The notes below the pieces were generated by a model, which was given only the letters and a program-made list of their open reading frames with translations, did no database searches and had not been told where the DNA came from. The translations under genes and the position numbers were made by a program. 40,894 nt of DNA from CAYUWG01 sp964448285. Its GTDB lineage: Bacteria; Bacteroidota; Ignavibacteria; SZUA-365. Below, in pieces: positions 8,166 through 16,612 of this stretch (the first letter of the stretch is position 1; every line of letters begins with the position of its first letter). The stretch spans positions 1 to 40,894 of the forward strand of contig CAYUWG010000030.1 of assembly GCA_964448285.1 (NCBI GenBank). The letters are read 5' to 3'.

Positions 8166-9896
8166 CTATCCCGCTTTCCTTTCAGTCACGGACTGCGTAT
8201 TCATCTTCATCAACTCTTCGAGGACTTGCTTCTCAACCGCTTTCGCGTTTTCGAACTGGTCCACCTCGATCACGGTCGTTTCATCACGTCTCGTAAGACA
8301 CCATGTGATGACGATGCGCATTTCGTTGACGTCACGTGGACGCTGAACGAACATCTCTTCCTGCAATGTGAAAAACGTTCGCTCGATATCGTAGAGAAGT
8401 TCAACCGTGTTTGGATTCTTCTGGTCGATAAGACACTGTGCTGCGAGCATTCCACCACTAATGCAATGTACTTCCACGAACGTTCGGCGGGCGGGAGTGA
8501 TCAGAACGAGATTCTGTTCATGCACCGAACGAACCATCACTCGTTGCTGTCGCGTGAGACGTTGAAGCGCCGCGATCCTGTCACGCACTTCCGCTGCGGC
8601 TTCGTATTCCAGGGATTGAGAATGGGTGGTCATCTTCGAGCGCAATCCATCGAGGACCTTGTCATGCTGACCGAGCAGAAACAACCTTACGGCTTCAACT
8701 TCCTGCCCGTATGTTTCCTCCGTTTGCAGAAGCGCGCACGGAGCCGCGCATCGCTTGATGTCATAGTACATGCATGGCGATTGAGACGCGCTCGGTTTCA
8801 AACGACCATCGCATTCACGGATGAGAAAAAGTCGCTGGATGACGCCAAGCGCATCCTCCACGGCAAAGCGACTTCCGTAAGGGCCGAAATATTCCGCTTC
8901 GTCTTCTTCGAGATCGTACGTCCACGTCAGTGTTGGAAATGGATCCGATGTATCGATCCGGATGAACGGGTATTTGCGCTCATGCTTCAGCATCGTGTTG
9001 AATCGCGGTTGATGGAGCCGGATGTTTCGCGCTTCAAGCAACAGAGCGGACAGTTCCGTATCCGTCGTTTCCCACGTTATCGCATGAACGGATTTCACAA
9101 GCTTTCCGACCTTCTCCGTGTGCCCCGATCCACTGGAGAAGTATGAATGCACTCGGTCTCTCAGATCCTTGGCCTTCCCCACATAGATGATGTGACCGCG
9201 CCTGTCGTGGAAGAAATAGACGCCCGGTTCATGCGGCACATTCGCAAGCGTATCCTTCAAACGCGTGAAGTAGCGAGGCGCCCCAGTGATACGATACACC
9301 GGCCTGTTCTGGAACGAGAGTAAATCTGCGACCTGCGCAATGCCAAATTCCTCTTGCAGAAGAGTGAGGAAATGTATGAAGATGCGCGCCGTCGCTTCTG
9401 CATCTCCTGCTGCGCGATGCCGGCCTTTGATGACGATTCCGAGGTACCGCGCGATACTGCTGAGCGATTTTCTACCAAGCGCCGGCATCAGTCGCCGGGA
9501 CAAGCGCGCCGTGCACAACGCGGGTGATTCGAGTGGAGCGCAGCCGACACGCAAACACTCAGCATTCACGAAGCCTCTATCGAACTGCACGTTGTGCCCG
9601 ATGAAGATCGCATCACCGATGAACCGTCGAACCTCCGGGATCACTTCGCCCGCGTCGGGCGCGCCATAGACCATCGCGTTGGTTATACCGGTCAGCGATT
9701 CGATTTCGCGCGGAATGAACTGCCTCGGATTGATCAGAGATGAAAACCGTTCGGTGATCGCACAATTGACGACGCGAACGAGTGCGATTTCCGTCACACG
9801 ATTCTTCTGTGGAGAAAAGCCCGTCGTTTCCACGTCGCACACGACGAACTCCGCATCAGGAACCTGCAAATGGTAAATGTCAGGGCGCGATTGCAT
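8166..9896 (-). CDS. DEDDh exonuclease fused to UvrC-type GIY-YIG nuclease
   Basis: A 576-residue fusion. Residues 15-180 are a DnaQ/PolC-epsilon-type 3'-5' exonuclease with D21 and E23 (DVETTG), D106 (GHNVQFD), and H160 and D165 (HRAAGD), a full DEDDh set. Residues 218-302 are a UvrC N-terminal GIY-YIG domain with GVY at 225-227, IYVGK at 237-241, R246, metal-site E288 and N300. C362, C375, C383 and C387 match the four UvrC cysteines known to bind an iron-sulfur cluster, and a UvrB-interacting UVR motif lies at about 415-449. The C-terminal UvrC RNase H-like domain is absent, so it resembles Cho or stand-alone 3'-incision nucleases. Expected role: DNA repair incision and trimming. Its ATG overlaps the stop of the ftsE-like gene (TAATG), implying coupling. 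Confidence 0.93.
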   Translation of the reverse strand: MQSRPDIYHLQVPDAEFVVCDVETTGFSPQKNRVTEIALVRVVNCAITERFSSLINPRQFIPREIESLTGITNAMVYGAPDAGEVIPEVRRFIGDAIFIGHNVQFDRGFVNAECLRVGCAPLESPALCTARLSRRLMPALGRKSLSSIARYLGIVIKGRHRAAGDAEATARIFIHFLTLLQEEFGIAQVADLLSFQNRPVYRITGAPRYFTRLKDTLANVPHEPGVYFFHDRRGHIIYVGKAKDLRDRVHSYFSSGSGHTEKVGKLVKSVHAITWETTDTELSALLLEARNIRLHQPRFNTMLKHERKYPFIRIDTSDPFPTLTWTYDLEEDEAEYFGPYGSRFAVEDALGVIQRLFLIRECDGRLKPSASQSPCMYYDIKRCAAPCALLQTEETYGQEVEAVRLFLLGQHDKVLDGLRSKMTTHSQSLEYEAAAEVRDRIAALQRLTRQQRVMVRSVHEQNLVLITPARRTFVEVHCISGGMLAAQCLIDQKNPNTVELLYDIERTFFTLQEEMFVQRPRDVNEMRIVITWCLTRRDETTVIEVDQFENAKAVEKQVLEELMKMNTQSVTERKAG

Positions 9897-10552
9897 TACA
9901 CGACGTCGTAAAACGACCGCTGATGGATTTTTATCACTCGCCCCGGACGCTGCGCGATGAGATTGTAATCGTGCGTCGCAACGATACAGGCCGTGCCGCG
10001 ACGATTCACGCGATCGAAGATGGAGAGGATTTCCCGGGATGATACCGGGTCTAAGTTGCCGGTAGGTTCGTCGGCGATGAGAATGACGGGATCGTTCACG
10101 AGCGCACGCGCAATCGCGACGCGCTGCTTCTCGCCACCGGAAAGATCGGACGGCATTGACGATTCCTTTGAAAGCAGTCCAACCTCCGAAAGAACGCGAT
10201 TCACCTTCGTCGGGACCACCTGCTTGCGTGCACCGGTCACATGCAGCGCGAAGCTGACGTTCTCGGAAACTGTCCGGTCTTCGAGCAGACGGAAGTCTTG
10301 AAAAATGACACCGAGCGTTCGCCGAAGATACGGGATGTGAGCCTTCGTAATAGCCGATGAATCGTATCCGCCGATGCGCACGCGTCCGTAAGTCGGTAAG
10401 AGGTCCATGTAGATCATTCGGAGAAAGGAGCTTTTTCCTATGCCCGTTTCGCCGATGACGTACACGAATTCTCCCTCTGCGATGTGGAGATTCGCACGAT
10501 CGAAAATGACTTGCTTGCCGAAGTTGAGACGCACGTTGTGGAATTCAATCAT
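9896..10552 (-). CDS. ftsE: FtsE-like ABC transporter ATPase
   Basis: A 218-residue ABC ATPase with all motifs: Walker A GETGIGKSS (34-42), Q-loop IFQDFRL, signature LSGGEKQ, Walker B VILIADEPTG with D-loop NLDP, and H-loop ATHD. Its length and the F-x-D-F-R-L-L sequence after the Q-loop fit FtsE, which pairs with the membrane protein FtsX to control peptidoglycan hydrolases at division. No ftsX gene is adjacent; the partner must be elsewhere. The gene overlaps pdxA by 4 bases (ATGA) and the exonuclease gene by 1 base, so it sits inside the long operon. A LolD- or MacB-type role cannot be excluded from sequence alone. Confidence 0.88.
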   Translation of the reverse strand: MIEFHNVRLNFGKQVIFDRANLHIAEGEFVYVIGETGIGKSSFLRMIYMDLLPTYGRVRIGGYDSSAITKAHIPYLRRTLGVIFQDFRLLEDRTVSENVSFALHVTGARKQVVPTKVNRVLSEVGLLSKESSMPSDLSGGEKQRVAIARALVNDPVILIADEPTGNLDPVSSREILSIFDRVNRRGTACIVATHDYNLIAQRPGRVIKIHQRSFYDVV

Positions 10553-11556
10553 CGTTGTTCACTACGGCGATGATGAATGTCCACGGCAGCATGAATCGCC
10601 CGGCAGAGACTCACTTCCGATGCGATGCCTTTGCCTGCGAGAGAAAATGCTGTCCCGTGATCCGGCGATGTCCTCGCGATCGGTAGTCCTGCGGTGATAT
10701 TGATACCAGCGCCGGCAGCTTGCAACTTGAACGGCGCAAGACCCTGATCGTGATACATCGCCAGCACGATGTCATGCCGTTCCAAAGTGTATTGGCTGAA
10801 ATATCCATCAGCCGCGAAAGGCCCTTCAGTCTGAATCCCTTCATGTCGTGCTTCATCTATGGCGGGGCGAATCACTTCCTCTTCTTCCATTCCAAGAACG
10901 CCACCATCACCAGCGTGAGGATTCAAGCCCAATAGTGCGATACGAGGCGATGGTATTCCGAAATCCTGCTTCAGCGCTTTTTCCGCAGAGTGAATTTTCT
11001 TTTTGAGAAGTTCTTTCGTGATTGCACGGGCAACATCGCGCAACGGAATGTGGTCGGTGACGAGTGCAACGCGCAGACTCTCGGAGGCAAGTATCATCAG
11101 CACGGTGTCTTTACCGTCGCAAAGATGGGCGAGCATGTCGGTGTGTCCTTTGAACGGGCTTCCCGCAAGATGAACCGCCTCTTTGGAAATCGGCGCCGTC
11201 ACTAACGCGCCGGCTTCTCCTTTCACGACGACATCAACAGCACGCTCGATTGCCCGAAGACTTATCGCACCGGAAGTCTTCGTCACTTTACCTATTTCTT
11301 CGGGGTTGAATTCCCCATCGACGGCGATAATATTGACACATTCTTCATCGATATCGTGAAGCGACGTGATCGGTCGTATCGGCAACACGAAATCCATTTC
11401 GTTGGCGTACCACGAAAGAACTTCGACCGGACTGAAGATCACCGGTGAACACAGTTCACGAACAGCGGGATTGCGAAGTGCTTTGAGAATGATCTCCGGT
11501 CCAATCCCGTTCGGGTCGCCGATGGTGATGGCAATGACCGGTTTCATTGAACTCAT
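10549..11556 (-). CDS. pdxA: 4-hydroxythreonine-4-phosphate dehydrogenase PdxA
   Basis: A 335-residue PdxA-family protein that oxidises 4-phosphohydroxy-L-threonine in the DXP-dependent route to pyridoxal 5'-phosphate in the cytoplasm. The N-terminal GDPNGIGPE motif, GHTD at 137-140, the three metal-binding histidines H169 (TDHIPL), H214 (NPHAG) and H269 (MYHDQG), and the C-terminal SPDHGTAF-x-x-AGKG all match the family, and the length is normal. The start is either 11556 or the second Met at 11547; no clear Shine-Dalgarno site is present. It overlaps the ftsE-like gene by 4 bases and follows the GWxTD gene by 13 bases. Confidence 0.95.
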   Translation of the reverse strand: MSSMKPVIAITIGDPNGIGPEIILKALRNPAVRELCSPVIFSPVEVLSWYANEMDFVLPIRPITSLHDIDEECVNIIAVDGEFNPEEIGKVTKTSGAISLRAIERAVDVVVKGEAGALVTAPISKEAVHLAGSPFKGHTDMLAHLCDGKDTVLMILASESLRVALVTDHIPLRDVARAITKELLKKKIHSAEKALKQDFGIPSPRIALLGLNPHAGDGGVLGMEEEEVIRPAIDEARHEGIQTEGPFAADGYFSQYTLERHDIVLAMYHDQGLAPFKLQAAGAGINITAGLPIARTSPDHGTAFSLAGKGIASEVSLCRAIHAAVDIHHRRSEQR

Positions 11557-11569
11557 CGATAAGGTGAAA

Positions 11570-12904
11570 TCACTGTGTCGTATCGTCTGAAGGGAGAAGT
11601 TTCATCGTTCCGTTCTGATCCTCGAAAACGAATGTACGATTCAACGATGGGTAATGCCACGTCTCTCGCGTGTTGCCGCGCTCGAGCGATCTGCGAACAA
11701 ACTCCGGCTTCCCATGCAGGATGTGGATCTTCCCCTGATCGGACAACGCGCCAAAGGGATTCTCCAAAGTTTCGTACAGTTTGTTCGCTTCGTCGGCCCG
11801 ACGATAGAATTCCGCGAGGTGCTCGTTGTAAACCGTTCCCGGCGAAGGATCGCGCTGCTTCCAGAACTGCTCGAATTTTCCCCATCGTTCTTCCAATGAA
11901 CCGCTGCCGATCCAATCGATTTCGTCTTCCGTCATGATGTAATTCAGCAGGCGCAATGCTAGCTCGTGGATCCGAAGCGACCGCGGTTGTTCCAACCAGA
12001 GAACATGCAGCTTCTCAACGCTCGAATCCTTTCCTGCTTCACTCGATGCTCTGACCGATAAGGAGTACACCCCATAAGAGAGCGTATCGAACGGAAGCTT
12101 GAAGATGTACAGAGATTGCCCGTTGCCATCCGTGCGCTTGAATGCGAAGCCGCTCTTTCCTTCGGTCAACGCAAAGCCCGGGAAAATGTGTGACGGTTGC
12201 ATCGTCCCTTCAATGACTGTGATCCATGCATCTTTTCTTTGTGTACGAAGCTCGAATGACCACGTCGTCCTCTCCGGAACGCGCGCCGGAATCGCGATAG
12301 CGCTTTCCGTACTGAAGAGTAATGCACCACCGTAGCAGAGTACGTTCACTGCGTTCGCATCTGCTGAAGGTGCATGAACAGGAACGAACATCCCTACCGC
12401 GTGTTCGTTGACCTGCTCCTTCACGGTAACGTTACCCCGCAGCATCGACTCGCGGGATGATTCCCGGTCCTTGATGATCAGTGTTACTTCATATTGACCG
12501 TGTGGCAGAGAAAACGTTCGGGTAAGAAACAGGTCATGTTGCGAGCCGCCTTCATCTTTCGCGTACTGACCGCCTTTTGCGAAATGGGTCGCGACAAGTT
12601 TGCCGTCTTTGCTTCGGGCTTCGATCGTCGCTTCAGCACCTGCATGAAATGCGGAATCGGAGTTCGGGTTATTCGAGCGAGTGAACACCATGAAGTCGTG
12701 ACCCACGCGAATGATGACCGCGACGGAATCACCTGCACTTCCGATACCGGTCAATACCTCGGCGTGAATGGCGTCGTGGTACGACCCAAAAAAGCTGCGT
12801 TCGCTGCGCGGTTGAGAATGAAGCTCGTTGATTGAAACTGCAAGCAACACACAGAGTGCAAATGAAGAAATGGTGTTACAGCGTTCCAGCGGCGATGCTT
12901 TCAT
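11570..12904 (-). CDS. GWxTD-family secreted protein with degenerate signature
   Basis: A 444-residue exported protein with an N-terminal signal peptide (about 1-30). The middle is beta-rich. The C-terminal ~120 residues match the GWxTD domain known from Bacteroidota/Chlorobi-group and Acidobacteriota: F-W-K-Q-R-D-P-x-P-G-T near residue 348, N-E then EFYRRADEAN, and G-K-I-H-I-L-H-G-K-P-E near 395. The eponymous G-W-x-T-D is G-A-L-S-D here, so Trp and Thr are replaced. The family's function is not established. The gene starts 6 bases after gyrB and ends 13 bases before pdxA, so it is embedded in a housekeeping operon. Confidence 0.88.
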   Translation of the reverse strand: MKASPLERCNTISSFALCVLLAVSINELHSQPRSERSFFGSYHDAIHAEVLTGIGSAGDSVAVIIRVGHDFMVFTRSNNPNSDSAFHAGAEATIEARSKDGKLVATHFAKGGQYAKDEGGSQHDLFLTRTFSLPHGQYEVTLIIKDRESSRESMLRGNVTVKEQVNEHAVGMFVPVHAPSADANAVNVLCYGGALLFSTESAIAIPARVPERTTWSFELRTQRKDAWITVIEGTMQPSHIFPGFALTEGKSGFAFKRTDGNGQSLYIFKLPFDTLSYGVYSLSVRASSEAGKDSSVEKLHVLWLEQPRSLRIHELALRLLNYIMTEDEIDWIGSGSLEERWGKFEQFWKQRDPSPGTVYNEHLAEFYRRADEANKLYETLENPFGALSDQGKIHILHGKPEFVRRSLERGNTRETWHYPSLNRTFVFEDQNGTMKLLPSDDTTQ

Positions 12905-12910
12905 CTACGC

Positions 12911-14887
12911 TCACACGTCGAGGTTCTTTACGTACTTGGCATTCTTCTCGATGAATTGCCGTCGCGGTTCTACTTCATCACCCATGAGAATGGTGAAGAG
13001 ACGATCGGCTTCCGCGCCATTCTCGTTCGTCACCTGAACGAGGGTTCGTGAATCCGGATTCATGGTCGTTGACCAAAGCTGTTCGGGGTTCATTTCTCCA
13101 AGCCCCTTGAACCGTGATAGAACGATGCCGTCCTTCCGCGTCGATATCGTCTCCGTCGAATCGACTTCCTCCACCGGCTCGTCTTTGTTGCCGCGAAGAA
13201 CTTTGATCACCTCGTCGCGTTCGAAATCATCGAACGCATAACGTTCAATCTTCCCTTTCTTGATTTTATAGAGCGGCGGTTGCGCGATATAGACATGCCC
13301 GGCTTCGATCAATTCCTTCATGTATCGGAAAAAAAACGTCAGCAGTAGCGTGCGGATGTGGCTTCCATCCACGTCGGCGTCTGTCATGATGATGACTTTT
13401 CCGTAACGCACCTGTGAAATGTCGAAGTCCTCTCCCGTCCCGATACCGGCACCGATCGCAGAGACGATCGCGTTGATTTCGCCGTTCTCCAAAATCTTAT
13501 GCAAACGCGCTTTCTCCACGTTGAGAATTTTCCCCTTCAGAGGAAGGATTGCCTGGAAGCGCCTGTCGCGTCCTTGTTTCGCTGAACCACCGGCCGAGTC
13601 ACCCTCGACAAGGTAGAGTTCGCAGTGTTCAGGATCGGTGATTGAACAATCGGCTAACTTGCCGGGGAGGCTCAAGGAATCGAGCGCGTTCTTCCTGCGC
13701 GTGAGGTCGCGTGCTTTTCTCGCCGCTTCTCTTGCTTCCGCTGCGCGCAACGCCTTTTCGATGATGCGCTTTGCAACGGATGGATTCTGTTCGAGAAAAT
13801 TAGAAAGCTGTTCGCCGACGATCGTCTCGACGATGCTCTTCGTTTCGCTGTTGCCCAACTTGGTTTTCGTCTGTCCCTCGAATTGCGGTTCGGCAACCTT
13901 CACACTCAGAACGGCGGTCAGGCCTTCACGAAAATCATCTCCGCTGATGGTGATCTTCACGCTCTTCACAAGATTGTTCTTTACAGCATAGTTGTTGAAC
14001 GAACGGGTAAGTGCCGTTTTGAATCCGATGAGATGGCTGCCGCCTTCATGCGTGTTGATGTTGTTGACGTACGTATAGATGTTCTCCGTGTAGGAGTCGT
14101 TGTACTGAAACGCCAATTCAACGGGCGTACTGTCCCGTTCTCCTTCGATATAAATCGGTTCGCGCATGAACGACGGGCGATTCGCATCGATGTATTTGAC
14201 GAAGTCCTTAAGCCCACCTTTGAAATGATACAGTTCCTCCTCTCCATCGCGCTCATCACGCAAGGTGATCTTGATTCCTTTGTTGAGGTACGCAAGCTCG
14301 CGTAATCGCTCTTCGAGAATATCGAAACGGTAGTCGCGATTCTTGAAGATCGACCCGTCCGGTATGAACGTCACTTTGGTTCCGGTCTTTTTCGATTTGC
14401 CGATAATTTCGATCGGTCCTGTCGGAGCGCCCAGTTCGTACCGCTGCTTGGCGATTTGTCCTTCGCGCTGAACTTCGACTTCAAGCCACTCCGAAAGCGC
14501 ATTCACGACCGAAACACCGACGCCGTGCAGTCCACCCGATACTTTGTAGGTCTGCTTATCGAACTTGCCGCCAGCGTGAAGTGTGCACATGACAACTTCG
14601 AGCGTGCTGATTTTCTTTATGGGATGGGGACCGGTTGGAATACCGCGCCCGTTATCGGTCACACTGACGCTTCCGTTGGTGTGAATGACAACCTCGATCG
14701 TGTCGCAGAATCCGGCAAGCGCTTCGTCGATGGAGTTGTCCACGACTTCGCTTACGAGGTGATGCAGGCCCCTCACGCTGATGTCGCCGATGTACATCGC
14801 AGGCCGTTTCCGCACTGCTTCAAGTCCTTCGAGGACTTTGATGCTCTCTTCGGAATACTTGTTTGAGTTCTGGTTTTCTGTGGTCAT
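12911..14887 (-). CDS. gyrB: DNA gyrase subunit B
   Basis: A 658-residue GyrB. The start at 14887 gives the usual N-terminus leading into YSEESIKVLEGLEAVRKRP; a longer frame from 14917 would overlap mnmE. The GHKL ATPase domain shows EVVDNSIDEALAG, DNGRGIPTG and GGLHGVGVSVVNALS. The transducer domain follows, and the TOPRIM domain has VEGDSAGGSAKQGRDR and DADVDGSHIRTLL. The C-terminus has the ...NAKYVKNLDV ending typical of GyrB rather than ParE. With GyrA (not in this window) it introduces negative supercoils using ATP. It lies 19 bases after mnmE in the dnaN-recF operon. Confidence 0.96.
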   Translation of the reverse strand: MTTENQNSNKYSEESIKVLEGLEAVRKRPAMYIGDISVRGLHHLVSEVVDNSIDEALAGFCDTIEVVIHTNGSVSVTDNGRGIPTGPHPIKKISTLEVVMCTLHAGGKFDKQTYKVSGGLHGVGVSVVNALSEWLEVEVQREGQIAKQRYELGAPTGPIEIIGKSKKTGTKVTFIPDGSIFKNRDYRFDILEERLRELAYLNKGIKITLRDERDGEEELYHFKGGLKDFVKYIDANRPSFMREPIYIEGERDSTPVELAFQYNDSYTENIYTYVNNINTHEGGSHLIGFKTALTRSFNNYAVKNNLVKSVKITISGDDFREGLTAVLSVKVAEPQFEGQTKTKLGNSETKSIVETIVGEQLSNFLEQNPSVAKRIIEKALRAAEAREAARKARDLTRRKNALDSLSLPGKLADCSITDPEHCELYLVEGDSAGGSAKQGRDRRFQAILPLKGKILNVEKARLHKILENGEINAIVSAIGAGIGTGEDFDISQVRYGKVIIMTDADVDGSHIRTLLLTFFFRYMKELIEAGHVYIAQPPLYKIKKGKIERYAFDDFERDEVIKVLRGNKDEPVEEVDSTETISTRKDGIVLSRFKGLGEMNPEQLWSTTMNPDSRTLVQVTNENGAEADRLFTILMGDEVEPRRQFIEKNAKYVKNLDV

Positions 14888-14906
14888 AGGAATTTCGTGA
14901 TAGAGA

Positions 14907-16316
14907 TTATTTCCCAATACAAAATCGGGAGAAGATGGAATTCAGAATGTCATCGGATGTTACGGCGCCGATGATCTCGCCCATGGCATCGATTGCGGCA
15001 CGTATTTCAAACGCGAGAATTTCCTCCGTCCGCTTTGCAGCGAATGCATCGAGTGCGCGATCGACCGCTGCGACTCCGCGACGAAGACACTCTGCGTGGC
15101 GAAGATTCGTCACGAGCACTCTGCTGCGCTCGGTGGTCTTCGACGAGTTCATTGCGATTCGATTGAGATGAGCGGATAACGCATCGATCCCAGTGCCGTC
15201 AAGCGCGGAAATGCAAAAGGTCGTCGAGTCAGGATTCGATCGATCAGGCGGTTTCTGCACGTCGATCTTGTTCCAGACGAACAACATTTTTCCCCTGTCT
15301 AAACCGGGGATGGACAGAAGGACTCTTTCCGCATCGACGTGCGTATCGCTTGTCGCGTCCATGAGATAGAGAACGACGTCCGATGATGTGAGCAACTCAT
15401 TCGTCAGTCGAATACCTTCCCGCTCGACGATATCATCGGTCGAACGCAAGCCAGCAGTATCGATGAATCGAATGATTGAGCCGTTGAGGATGATCTGCTC
15501 TTCGAGATAGTCCCGTGTCGTGCCGGGAATATCCGTCACGATTGCGCGGGCCGTACCGAGAAAGCGATTGAGCAAACTGGACTTCCCGACGTTTGGCGCT
15601 CCGGCGATCGTAACGCGCAGTCCATCGCGAATGACACGCCCGGTGTTGTACGATTCAAGCGCTTCCATCATTCGCGCATGCGCTTGCGACAGCTCGCGAT
15701 GGAGTTCTTCAGACGGGAGAAGTTCCACGTCTTCTTCTGCAAAGTCAAGGCTCAATTCGAGCAACGACGCGCAGTGCACCAGTTGCTCTCTGATGCCGGT
15801 GATGTACTTCGAGAGCGTACCATGCAACTGTTCAACCGAAGCACGTCGAGCGGATTCGGATTGCGCGTGAATGAGGTCGGCCACCGCTTCCGATTGTGCG
15901 AGGTCGATTTTCCCGTTGAGAAAAGCGCGGCGCGTAAACTCCCCCGGTTCCGCCTGACGAATTCCAAGCGAAAAGAAGCGGCGCAGGATCGCATTCGAAA
16001 CGGCAATCCCGCCGTGACAGCTTACCTCCACGCTGTCCTCGCCCGTGTAGGAATGCGGTGAACGAAATAACGAAACGAGGACTTCGTCGAGAATATCGTT
16101 GTGCTCGTCGCGAATAGTTCCGTGGTGAATACTATGCGTGCGAGCGTTCCGAAGTTCGACGGCGCCGTCGAACACTTCCGCAGTGGAAGGAATCGAAGCC
16201 GTTCCGGAGACGCGGATAACGGCGATGCCGGATGTTCCGGGCGGCGTTGCAAGCGCGGCAATCGTGTCTTCATCATGCGGAGCAGAATGTGAGCCGTGAG
16301 ATTGGGCGTGATTCAC
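14907..16316 (-). CDS. mnmE: tRNA uridine-5-carboxymethylaminomethyl modification GTPase MnmE
   Basis: A 469-residue MnmE (TrmE). With MnmG it makes cmnm5U34 in tRNA wobble positions, stabilising decoding. An N-terminal folate-binding domain (IAALATPPGTSGIAVIRVSG, then the RRAFLNGKIDL region) is followed by a helical domain with an inserted G domain: G1 GAPNVGKSS, G2 IPGTTRDYLEE, G3 DTAG, G4 NKID. The C-terminal four residues C-I-G-K match the essential CxGK motif. The start codon is GTG at 16316, 5 bases after the upstream stop. In many genomes mnmE sits near dnaA/rnpA; here it is inserted between the DUF721 gene and gyrB. Confidence 0.95.
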   Translation of the reverse strand: MNHAQSHGSHSAPHDEDTIAALATPPGTSGIAVIRVSGTASIPSTAEVFDGAVELRNARTHSIHHGTIRDEHNDILDEVLVSLFRSPHSYTGEDSVEVSCHGGIAVSNAILRRFFSLGIRQAEPGEFTRRAFLNGKIDLAQSEAVADLIHAQSESARRASVEQLHGTLSKYITGIREQLVHCASLLELSLDFAEEDVELLPSEELHRELSQAHARMMEALESYNTGRVIRDGLRVTIAGAPNVGKSSLLNRFLGTARAIVTDIPGTTRDYLEEQIILNGSIIRFIDTAGLRSTDDIVEREGIRLTNELLTSSDVVLYLMDATSDTHVDAERVLLSIPGLDRGKMLFVWNKIDVQKPPDRSNPDSTTFCISALDGTGIDALSAHLNRIAMNSSKTTERSRVLVTNLRHAECLRRGVAAVDRALDAFAAKRTEEILAFEIRAAIDAMGEIIGAVTSDDILNSIFSRFCIGK

Positions 16317-16321
16317 GAGCG

Positions 16322-16612
16322 CTATCGAACGATAATCCGATGAATGTAATCTCCCTCAAGTGCGTCGTTGATTTTCTTCATCAATTCGGTTCGCATAAGG
16401 CTCAATTCCTGACGCCACGCTGCATCGGGAACGTGGATCCAGAGTGTGCCGTCATTAAGGCGCTGCGGTTTGGATTGCGCCGCGATCGCTTCACCGACAA
16501 TGTCCTTCCAGCATGAAAAGAGCTCACCGTGTTTGATCTTTCTCTGCAAACCGAAGCTGCGAAATGCGCCATGCAGGGCATCGTCGAGCGGCGTAATGCC
16601 TCCGAGCTTCAT
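16322..16612 (-). CDS. DUF721/DciA-like protein
   Basis: A 96-residue DUF721 protein. F-x-S-W-K-D-I-V-G-E-A-I-A near residue 33 and L-x-V-x-V-P-D-A-A-W-R-Q-E-L later are the family hallmarks (here LWIHVPDAAWRQELSLM). DUF721 includes DciA, the ancestral loader of the DnaB replicative helicase. The position between recF and mnmE/gyrB is the typical context for DciA. The short form here carries only the KH-like domain and no disordered C-terminal tail. It overlaps recF by 4 bases (ATGA), implying translational coupling. Confidence 0.88.
   Translation of the reverse strand: MKLGGITPLDDALHGAFRSFGLQRKIKHGELFSCWKDIVGEAIAAQSKPQRLNDGTLWIHVPDAAWRQELSLMRTELMKKINDALEGDYIHRIIVR

Noticed and set aside
8226..9146. 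306-codon plus-strand open frame opposite the exonuclease/UvrC fusion
   Set aside because: Antisense to a gene with intact catalytic motifs; no domain or start signal of its own.
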